Source: Deltaproteobacteria bacterium (GTDB taxonomy: Bacteria; Desulfobacterota; Desulfobaccia; Desulfobaccales; 0-14-0-80-60-11). Taken from it: DNA of 29,139 bases. The stretch lies in the NCBI GenBank assembly GCA_023381945.1, contig JAMCQY010000038.1, positions 1-29,139 on the forward strand, given 5' to 3'. This document shows, piece by piece, positions 8,897 to 15,244 of the stretch. The position numbers and the translations under genes are program-made. Each line of letters begins with the position of its first letter. The stretch's first letter is position 1. A model generated the notes under the pieces. It made no database searches. It saw nothing but the letters and a program-made list of their open reading frames with translations, and was not told the DNA's origin.

Positions 8897-9026
8897 GAGA
8901 CCTCTGCGAAAGTCATGGAGAACAGCCGCCCTCGGCTGTATTTAGCAGGCGAGGGCGGCTGTTCTCCATCATATTGTGCAAACTGAAGTGGGTTGCCATG
9001 TTGAAAGGGACTTTCGCAGAAATCTC
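8897..9026. mobile_element. MITE-like nested palindrome
   Basis: An 18-base terminal inverted repeat, GAGACCTCTGCGAAAGTC at 8897-8914, pairs with 9009-9026 with two mismatches. Inside is a perfect 20-base inverted repeat (8915-8934 with 8950-8969) starting ATGGAGAACAGCCGCC. The element is about 130 bases, has no coding capacity and is flanked by TTTTT on both sides, which could be a 5-base target duplication but is also low-complexity sequence. The arrangement is that of a miniature inverted-repeat element moved by a transposase encoded elsewhere. Confidence 0.6.
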
Positions 9027-9177
9027 TTTTTCAAACTTTTTCCCAAAATTAGGTTATAAACCACTTGCTTAAGGAATAGCCGCGACGAGTTGCGCTTGTC
9101 GCCAGGGTAGTTATCTTTAAATCGGAGCCGGCCCGTATCCGCCTGGGAAATGAGCGGTGCAGAAGGAATAAGTTGCC

Positions 9178-12100
9178 ATGCCCATCCTCGATCTGTTTAC
9201 GAGAAGACGAATCTGCCACCTGTTGGTGAACCGGACAGGGGAAATTACCAAAAAATATAATTATTTTATGGATTTTCTTTCCAGAAATCGCACCACCCTG
9301 GAGATTATCTCGGAATTGGAGCACCTGTATTATAAGGGCGGCCATTTCACCATGGCCACGGTGGCTTCACGTTATCGGGAACTTCGGACAGCTACGCGAG
9401 CCCTGACCGCGGCCTTGAACTCCTTATCCCATGGGAAGTATAAGGAGCTCGATCGGGCCATTGATCGAATTAACCAGCAGATTGCCCCCATTTTGGCCCC
9501 CAGTTGTCCTTTGCCCACGGGGGAGCTGGTCCTGCCTCTGGAGTCGCTGGAACCGGAGATGGTCCGGATGACCGGAGCCAAGGCCGCGAATCTCGGCCTT
9601 ATTCAGAAATTTTTAGGTGCGCCGGTGCCGCCGGGTTTCGTCATCACTGCCCGGGCCACTCATCTCTTTTTCCAGGAGACCGGCCTGGCCGGGCCCATTG
9701 AGGAGCGTCTGAATGGGCTTTCCCAGGAGGCGCCCGACCTCCTGGACTCGGAGTCCCGGATTATCCGGGACCTTATCCTGGCGGCCGAGGTGCCAGCGCG
9801 GCTGGCCGCAGAAATTCTCCGGGCTTACCAGGACCTGGAGGCCAAAACCCAGGCCAAAGTGCGTCTGGCCATGCGCAGCAGTGCCGTGGGGGAAGACAGC
9901 GGGGCCTCCTTTGCCGGCCAATACGCCACCGAACTGAACGTCACTGCTGATAACCTGCTCCCGGCCTATAAGAAGGTGCTGGCCAGCAAATATTCCCCCC
10001 GGGCCATCGCCTACCGGCTGCGCTACGGTCTGGAGGACTGGGACACCCTCATGTGTGTGGCCGGGATCAAGATGGTCGAGGCCCGGGCCAGCGGCGTCCT
10101 CTATACGGTGGACCCGGCCCGGCCCGACGCTGGCCGCCTCAAAATCAGCGCCATCTGGGGTCTGGGTGAATACCTGGTCAGCGGCGAGGCTCCGGCGGAT
10201 GGATTTTTCGTAGACAAGCAGACACTTAGCATCACCCGCCGGCTAATCCGTAAAAAAACCCACCGTTTGGTCAATCTGCCGGAAGGCGGCACCTTACTAG
10301 CGGAGGTGCCGGAAGCCGAGCAGGATCAGCCTTGTCTGGACGATGGGGCGGTCTTGGCCCTGGCCCGGTTCGGCTTGCAACTGGAGGAATATTTTCATGG
10401 GCCGCAGGACGTGGAATGGGCCATGGATGATGACGGACAACTTTATCTCCTGCAATCCCGGCCGCTGTTGCTGGTACAGGCCAGGGCCGGGAAGGAGGTT
10501 CTGCCTCAAAGTTTTCCGGGCCACCCGGTGTTGCTGTCCGGGGGCCAGGTGGTCTCGCCAGGGATTGCCCGGGGACGCGTCTTCCTGGCCGAGGGCGAGC
10601 CGGGCCGGAAGCTTTCTCCCGATGCCATCCTGGTGTGCCGCACCGCTTCACCAGATCACGCCCGGTTCCTAGGACAGGTGAAGGGCATCATTACTGAGAT
10701 GGGCAGTGTCACCAGCCATCTGGCCTCGGTAGCCCGGGAGTTCGGCGTTCCGGCCATCTTTAATGTCGGTAACGCTGCTACAATACTGACCGAAGGCGCC
10801 CCCATCACCTTAGTGGCCGCCTGGGGTGAGGACCAGGGGATCGTCTACCAGGGCCTTGTCCCGGAATTGGCCCATGCGGCCCGGCCACCAAGGCGGCCCA
10901 TCCTTGAGAGCCCCCTGCATCGCCGCCTGCGGGACTTTCTGGATAAGGTGGCGCCTTTAAATCTCACTGACCCGCAGGAGCCTTCTTTCTCTCCCGAGGG
11001 ATGCCAAACTTTTCATGATATCATCCGCTACGCCCACGAAATGGTCATGCAGGAGATGTTCGGACTTTCCGAAGGCGCTGATCGCGCCACTTCCGTCCGG
11101 CTGACCACCGACATTCCCCTGACCCTGCACCTCATCGATCTGGGCGGAGGTCTCCGCTCCGGCCTCACCACCTGCGATACCATCACCCCGGACCATTTGG
11201 AATCCTTCCCCATGAAGGCATTGTGGCGTGGTTTTTCCCATCCGGGCGTTACCTGGCGCGGCGGAGTGACCATAGACGCAGGAAACATTCTGACTTTAAT
11301 AGCCCGGGGGGCCGCGGGCCCACTGCCGGGGGGAGACAGCTATGCCATCCTGTCCCGGGAGTATCTGAATCTGAGCGCCAAGTTCGGCTACCATTTCGCC
11401 AATCTCGACGCTTACGCGAGCAGTGATCTGGCGCAGAACCGCATTTTTCTGCGATTTGCCGGAGGGGCCGGGACTTATTACGGCAAGTCTCTGCGCCTCA
11501 ACTTCCTGGGCAACGTGCTCTCCCGGCTGGGCTTCAAAATCAGCGTCACCGGCGATCTCCTGGACGCCTCCCTCACTGGCAGTGACCAGCAAGTCATGGA
11601 GAATATTTTGGATCAGGTGGGCCGGCTGCTGGCCACCAGCCGGCTCCTGGACCTGGCTATCACCAACGAGGCCTCGGTGCAAAAGATGATCGAGGCCTTT
11701 TTCCAGGAAGACTATGATTTACTGCAACAGACCCAGGAGGCCCGCATCCCCGGGTTCTATACCCACACCGGCAACTGGAAAGTGGTCGAAGCCGAAGGCA
11801 GGACGCTGTTGCAACAAGACGGCTCCGAATATGGGAGTATCTTGACCTCCGGCCTGACCAACTTCATGGGCAAGGTGATGGGACACAAGTATCTAGAACT
11901 ACTGGATAACATTGAGGCATACTTTTATTTCCCGCTGGCCGTGGCCAGGGACAGCGAAATTTCGGAGGGGACCTTGCGGGTCAAGGTCAAGCTTTTATCC
12001 GGCAGCGTCGACCAAGCCGGCGGCCTGGCCTTCGGCATCCAGAACGTCAACAATTACCTGGTCTTGCGGATCAACGCCTTGGAAGACAACCTCGTATTGT

Positions 12101-12381
12101 TCGAGTTTGTCAATAGCCGGCGGAGCCAAAAGGCCGCCGCTCCCCGGCCGTTGACCCTCGATAAGTGGTACCTTCTTACCGTAAAAATAGACGGTCCGGA
12201 GATCAGAGGTTATCTGAATGGAGACCTGCTCATCGAATACACCGCGGAGCGGCCGGTTCGCGGCTACGCGGGCCTCTGGACCAAGGCCGATTCGGTCACC
12301 TATTTCGATGAACTGACCATCGAGACCAATGGCCAAAAACGCGTCATCGAGCTCCAAGGCCCTCATCAACAGGAGAAGTAA
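9178..12381 (+). CDS. PEP synthase/PPDK-like protein with lectin-like C-terminal domain
   Basis: A 1067-residue protein related to phosphoenolpyruvate synthase and pyruvate phosphate dikinase. Residues 1-125 are a predicted helical region not recognised. About 125-435 is the ATP-grasp nucleotide-binding domain: TGAKAANLG (Lys135), MRSSAVGEDSGASFAGQY (from 232) and 'DVEWAMDDDGQLYLLQSRP'. About 450-555 is the phosphohistidine swivelling domain: SPGIARGRVF and GSVTSHLASVAREFGVPAI with catalytic His514. The usual PEP/pyruvate-binding TIM barrel was not recognised; 555-880 is a different region. About 885-1060 reads like a concanavalin/LamG or 3-keto-disaccharide-hydrolase-like beta sandwich (GLAFGIQNVNNYLVLRI, 'WYLLTVKIDGPEIRGYLNGDLL', YFDELTIE). 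There is no signal peptide, so it is cytoplasmic. Nucleotide binding and His phosphotransfer are likely; the acceptor is unknown. Confidence 0.8.
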   Translation: MPILDLFTRRRICHLLVNRTGEITKKYNYFMDFLSRNRTTLEIISELEHLYYKGGHFTMATVASRYRELRTATRALTAALNSLSHGKYKELDRAIDRINQQIAPILAPSCPLPTGELVLPLESLEPEMVRMTGAKAANLGLIQKFLGAPVPPGFVITARATHLFFQETGLAGPIEERLNGLSQEAPDLLDSESRIIRDLILAAEVPARLAAEILRAYQDLEAKTQAKVRLAMRSSAVGEDSGASFAGQYATELNVTADNLLPAYKKVLASKYSPRAIAYRLRYGLEDWDTLMCVAGIKMVEARASGVLYTVDPARPDAGRLKISAIWGLGEYLVSGEAPADGFFVDKQTLSITRRLIRKKTHRLVNLPEGGTLLAEVPEAEQDQPCLDDGAVLALARFGLQLEEYFHGPQDVEWAMDDDGQLYLLQSRPLLLVQARAGKEVLPQSFPGHPVLLSGGQVVSPGIARGRVFLAEGEPGRKLSPDAILVCRTASPDHARFLGQVKGIITEMGSVTSHLASVAREFGVPAIFNVGNAATILTEGAPITLVAAWGEDQGIVYQGLVPELAHAARPPRRPILESPLHRRLRDFLDKVAPLNLTDPQEPSFSPEGCQTFHDIIRYAHEMVMQEMFGLSEGADRATSVRLTTDIPLTLHLIDLGGGLRSGLTTCDTITPDHLESFPMKALWRGFSHPGVTWRGGVTIDAGNILTLIARGAAGPLPGGDSYAILSREYLNLSAKFGYHFANLDAYASSDLAQNRIFLRFAGGAGTYYGKSLRLNFLGNVLSRLGFKISVTGDLLDASLTGSDQQVMENILDQVGRLLATSRLLDLAITNEASVQKMIEAFFQEDYDLLQQTQEARIPGFYTHTGNWKVVEAEGRTLLQQDGSEYGSILTSGLTNFMGKVMGHKYLELLDNIEAYFYFPLAVARDSEISEGTLRVKVKLLSGSVDQAGGLAFGIQNVNNYLVLRINALEDNLVLFEFVNSRRSQKAAAPRPLTLDKWYLLTVKIDGPEIRGYLNGDLLIEYTAERPVRGYAGLWTKADSVTYFDELTIETNGQKRVIELQGPHQQEK

Positions 12382-12603
12382 TTTACTTCAAATTTATCCT
12401 CCCACCGTCCCGAGATTGACATTGTCTTCCCGCTGTGGCATGGTGAAATTAGTAAAAAATTCATAACCGGGAGGCCAAGGTGCAGGCCGAATCCCGAAAC
12501 TTCCTTGCCCGAGTGTTCCGCTGGCGGACAGAGTCCCGTTCCTGGCCGCGGCGCCGCCCGGGCTTTGTTGTTTTTCCGGGCTAAAAGGGGGGGAGGCATC
12601 GCT

Positions 12604-13365
12604 ATGAGAACCTTTGCCATCGCCAACCAGAAGGGCGGCAGCGGCAAGACCACCACCAGCGTCAATCTGGCCGCGGCCCTGGGAGAGATGGGCCGCCGCG
12701 TCCTGATGGTGGACCTGGACCCTCAATACTCCGCCACGTCCTGGTTCGGCATCAAGAATGCCGGCAAAGAAGTGCTGGGGATCTTCAGCGATAATGGAGG
12801 TCTGGGCGATCTGATCCGGGAGGCCGGGGCTCCGGGCGTGGACCTCATCCCGTCGTCGTCCTGGCTGGTGGGGGCCGAGAAGATCCTGGCCGGAGAAGTG
12901 GGCGCGGAAACCATCCTGCGGCGCAACCTGAAAAGCTTACCAATGGACCGCTGGGACTATCTGCTCATCGACTGCCCGCCTACCCTCGGAGTCATCACCA
13001 TCAATGCCCTGACCGCGGCGGCGGAGTTGCTGGTGCCGGTGGAGGCCCATGTCATGGCCTTGAGCGGTCTGGCCCAGCTCCTTCACACCGTGGAAATCGT
13101 CCAGGAGCGCCTCAATTCCCAGTTGAAAATCTCCGGCATTTTGGCCTGCCGGGTGGACGCCCGCACCCGTCACGCCCGGGAGGTGGTGGAGCAGCTGCGG
13201 GAACGCTCCGGCCGCCTGGTCTATCACACCGTCATCCGAGAGAATGTCCGCCTGGCCGAATGCCCCTCTTTTGGCCAGCCCATCACCCAATACGATCCCA
13301 AGAGCGCCGGCGCGGCCGATTACCGGGCCCTGGCCCAGGAGATCGTCAGCCAGGAAGGGAGCTAA
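12604..13365 (+). CDS. ParA/MinD-type ATPase (orphan)
   Basis: A 253-residue ParA-superfamily ATPase. The deviant Walker A is NQKGGSGKTTTSVNLA with the signature lysine (KGGSGKT), Walker A' is MVDLDPQYSATSWFG and Walker B is YLLIDCPPTLG. There is no N-terminal helix-turn-helix extension, as in small Soj/McdA/MipZ-like ParAs that form ATP-dependent gradients on the nucleoid to position a cargo. The frame is open from an upstream ATG at 12505, but GGGGGGAGG lies just before 12604 and the ParA fold starts at MRTFAIANQKGG, so 12604 is chosen. A four-base gap separates it from a coiled-coil gene rather than parB, so cargo positioning or a chromosome-associated role is more likely than plasmid partition. 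Confidence 0.92.
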   Translation: MRTFAIANQKGGSGKTTTSVNLAAALGEMGRRVLMVDLDPQYSATSWFGIKNAGKEVLGIFSDNGGLGDLIREAGAPGVDLIPSSSWLVGAEKILAGEVGAETILRRNLKSLPMDRWDYLLIDCPPTLGVITINALTAAAELLVPVEAHVMALSGLAQLLHTVEIVQERLNSQLKISGILACRVDARTRHAREVVEQLRERSGRLVYHTVIRENVRLAECPSFGQPITQYDPKSAGAADYRALAQEIVSQEGS

Positions 13366-13369
13366 AGAG

Positions 13370-13774
13370 ATGGCCAAACGCAGCACTATCGGGGAAAATC
13401 CCCTGGATTTCCTGGTATCGGAAAATCCCCTGGACACAGTGGTGCCGGGGCCGGAGGCAGTCTCCCGGGCCGCCAAAACCGGAGAACGGCTGGAGCGGTT
13501 AGAATCCGGGCTCCGCGCATTACAAGCAGAGGTGGCCGGGGTCAAAAACCTGGCGGCGGAAAGTGAGCAGGTCAAGGCCGAAGCCGCCCAATTACAAACC
13601 GAATTGGCCGGGATAAAGGGGGAACTGGGACGGCACACCGCCGCCTTACCGCAATTGCAGGCGGAACTGGCGCCGCTGAAGGCCGAAGTGGCCGAACTGA
13701 AGGCCGAACTGGCCCGGCTGCGGTCGAAGCTGACTCCCTCCGACCTTCCCTGGTGGATGGGAAAGAAGAAATAA
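13370..13774 (+). CDS. Small coiled-coil protein, probable ParA partner
   Basis: A 134-residue protein of no recognised family, starting four bases after the parA stop behind a purine-rich stretch (GAAGGGAGC, AAAGAG). It begins with basic residues (MAKRST), then a duplicated NPLD motif (GENPLDFLVSENPLD). From about residue 35 to 118 it is a long predicted coiled coil of Ala/Glu/Leu/Lys heptads, ending in the short tail DLPWWMGKKK. ParB, McdB and other ParA partners often stimulate the ATPase through a basic N-terminal peptide, so the MAKRS end is a candidate contact (inference). The coiled coil would give dimers and the NPLD repeats or WW tail could hold the cargo. The frame is open further upstream to 13244 but that overlaps parA. 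Confidence 0.75.
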   Translation: MAKRSTIGENPLDFLVSENPLDTVVPGPEAVSRAAKTGERLERLESGLRALQAEVAGVKNLAAESEQVKAEAAQLQTELAGIKGELGRHTAALPQLQAELAPLKAEVAELKAELARLRSKLTPSDLPWWMGKKK

Positions 13775-13788
13775 GCCGGTATAATAAT

Positions 13789-13824
13789 CGAATAGTAAAA
13801 ATTATTTTTAGGTGATACTATTCG
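13789..13824. repeat. Inverted repeat after the ParA pair
   Basis: CGAATAGTA (13789-13797) and TACTATTCG (13816-13824) form a perfect 9-base inverted repeat with an 18-base AT-rich spacer, followed by TTTTAT. It could be a weak terminator for the parA operon or a protein-binding site. Confidence 0.45.
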
Positions 13825-13962
13825 TTTTATGAAGAGGGGTTAACCTTTAACAGTCCAATCGTATCAAAAAAGTTATCAAGGTTACCTGTTTTTCGATTCA
13901 ATCACCGATAAAATAATGGCTGCTAACGTGAGCCTGTTACAACATTATTTTCCGCCCGGTTA

Positions 13963-13990
13963 TTGACAATCCTTCGGTAGACATTATTAT
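13963..13990 (+). promoter_or_regulatory. Strong sigma-70-type promoter
   Basis: A perfect TTGACA (13963-13968), a 16-base spacer and TATTAT (13985-13990). Transcription would start near 13997, leaving a leader of roughly 330 bases before the response-regulator ATG at 14327, or producing a separate small RNA. No other gene lies between. Confidence 0.6.
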
Positions 13991-14119
13991 TTGCCTAATG
14001 CAAGAGGCGGATTTACGAAATAAATTAGCAAAAATACAATAATATTTAAAATATGATGTATTTAACTTGCATAGTTGGATAATATTCTTATAAAAAAACT
14101 GTTTTTTACGGAATGGATT

Positions 14120-14159
14120 CCGGTAGACCCCTGTGGAGACAGGGAGGGGAGGTTACCGG
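14120..14159 (+). promoter_or_regulatory. Nested leader hairpin with GGAG loop
   Basis: CCGGTA (14120-14125) pairs with TACCGG (14154-14159). Inside, CCCTGT (14129-14134) pairs with ACAGGG (14139-14144), leaving a GGAG tetraloop. More GGA motifs follow in AGGGAGGGGAGG. GGA in a hairpin loop is the pattern bound by CsrA/RsmA proteins; this is an inference, and no known RNA family was recognised. Confidence 0.35.
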
Positions 14160-14326
14160 TCAGCACTACCTCGCTCCGACTCAGCCGCCAAGGTGCAGAA
14201 GACCGCATTTCCAATATCAATCCAATGAGAGCCGTGGTTCGTTTTGCTTCCTAAGGTGATCCCGTGTACAAAATGAGGGGAGAAGTGCGGCCTGGAATTA
14301 TAGTTTGAAGTTTTGGAAGGAAAGCC

Positions 14327-14740
14327 ATGGGTTCAAATCATTTTTATAAGATTGTCTTGGCCGATGACCATGTTTTGGTACGTCGGGGTATCAAGAAAAT
14401 CATTGAGGAAAATACGAGGATGAAGGTCATCGGCGAAGCCGGCGATGGTCTGGAACTCCTTGAAATACTGGAAAAAAGTCACCCTGACCTGGTAGTGGTC
14501 GATATCGCCATGCCCCGCCTCCGGGGCCTGGAGGCCGCGAGAAGGGTGAAGAGTCTCTATCCGGACATTAAAGTGCTCATCTTGAGCATGCACCGCAGCA
14601 AAGAGTATCTGCTCCAGGCCATGGCGGCCGGCGTGGACGGCTACGTGCTTAAGGAAGACGCCGACACTGCCCTCCATACTGCCATCCAGGAGATCCGCCG
14701 CGGCAAGAACTACTATTCGCCGCTCTTATGGGACAGTTAG
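14327..14740 (+). CDS. Receiver-only response regulator (NarL-type receiver)
   Basis: A 137-residue protein that is almost entirely a phosphoacceptor receiver domain. It shows the acidic pair Asp13/Asp14, phosphoacceptor Asp59 (LVVVDIAMP), Ser87 and Lys109 (YVLKED), so it should be phosphorylated by a histidine kinase. The sequence is most like NarL/FixJ receivers (ADDHVLVRRGI, 'MHRSKEYLLQAMAAGVDGYVLKEDA'), which normally continue into a LuxR-type helix-turn-helix after 'YYSPLL'. Here a stop comes four residues later, and no helix-turn-helix can be read in any forward frame of the next 500 bases. It therefore either lost its output domain or acts by protein contact. A good GGAAGGAAA site precedes the ATG. 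No kinase gene is adjacent. Confidence 0.9.
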   Translation: MGSNHFYKIVLADDHVLVRRGIKKIIEENTRMKVIGEAGDGLELLEILEKSHPDLVVVDIAMPRLRGLEAARRVKSLYPDIKVLILSMHRSKEYLLQAMAAGVDGYVLKEDADTALHTAIQEIRRGKNYYSPLLWDS

Positions 14741-14932
14741 CCCTAAAGCCGGCGACCAGCCCCGCTCTTCAACCGGCCAGGCTAGTTTTTTGCCAATAAT
14801 TTCTTGCGAATGCCGGTTTTTTAAATTCCCCCTAAATCCCAGGAATGTCGGGCTGGATTTTTCCTAATAATCCGGCAAGAAAAGCGATCATATCTGCCAA
14901 AGTCCGATAACCACGGAGTTATTAACCTTTTT

Positions 14933-14964
14933 CCCTCTCCCCTCGCAGGAGAGAGGGAGTTTTT
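14933..14964. terminator. Candidate intrinsic terminator
   Basis: CCCTCTC (14933-14939) pairs with GAGAGGG (14951-14957), followed on the plus strand by AGTTTTTC. Runs of T on the upstream side (CCTTTTT) mean it could act in both directions. The same kind of sequence also occurs as a dispersed repeat in many genomes, so terminator function is not certain. Confidence 0.4.
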
Positions 14965-15175
14965 CTATTGCCGGCCTGAGGCTGCGTCCACTCCGGTAAA
15001 AATCTGCACCCCAGTTTTTCCTTTTAATTGCCAGGACCGCTAACATATCTTTGCCGGACACTCTCCGGGGGCTGGGGGATTTGGAATGTGCCTTAGAGAA
15101 AAAACTTCTGGCATTTGTTGAAACCCGCCATAGTTGACCAGCCAATGGTTAGTTCTACTCTCTCAGCAATTTTTC

Positions 15176-15206
15176 TTGTCTAAAAATTCTCAAGGTATGT
15201 TATAAA
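15176..15206 (+). promoter_or_regulatory. Putative iorA promoter
   Basis: TTGTCT (15176-15181) lies 19 bases before TATAAA (15201-15206), or 18 before TTATAA. Both hexamers are reasonable sigma-70 matches with slightly long spacing. A start near 15213 would give a leader of about 32 bases before the iorA ATG. Confidence 0.4.
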
Positions 15207-15244
15207 TATATGTTTTGGAGAAAAATTCGCCTTGAGATAATGCC

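Larger units (their letters stand above)
8551..9177. other. Intergenic region: AT-rich mucR promoter region and MITE-like element
   Basis: About 627 bases. 8551-8690 is strikingly AT-rich and carries the likely MucR-gene promoter; MucR proteins bind such tracts, so autoregulation is plausible. 8651-8776 holds a 41-codon minus-strand frame without a convincing ribosome binding site. 8897-9026 is the nested palindromic element described separately. The remainder, just before 9178, holds AAGGA ten bases ahead of the ATG of the PEP-synthase-like gene; no clear -10/-35 pair was recognised there. Confidence 0.5.
13775..14326. other. AT-rich intergenic region with promoter and structured leader
   Basis: A 552-base gap, far more AT-rich than the genes on either side. 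It holds an inverted repeat just after the coiled-coil gene (13789-13824), a strong promoter (13963-13990) and a nested hairpin (14120-14159) in the resulting leader of the response-regulator gene. No open frame of note or known riboswitch or small-RNA family was recognised. Confidence 0.5.
14741..15244. other. Intergenic region before iorA
   Basis: About 504 bases with many stops in all forward frames and no recognised gene. It contains a terminator-like hairpin at 14933-14964 and a likely iorA promoter at 15176-15206. No remnant of a LuxR-type domain from the preceding gene was found. Confidence 0.5.

Noticed and set aside
12415..12450. TTGACA upstream of parA as a promoter
   Set aside because: No acceptable -10 sequence at 16-18 bases downstream.
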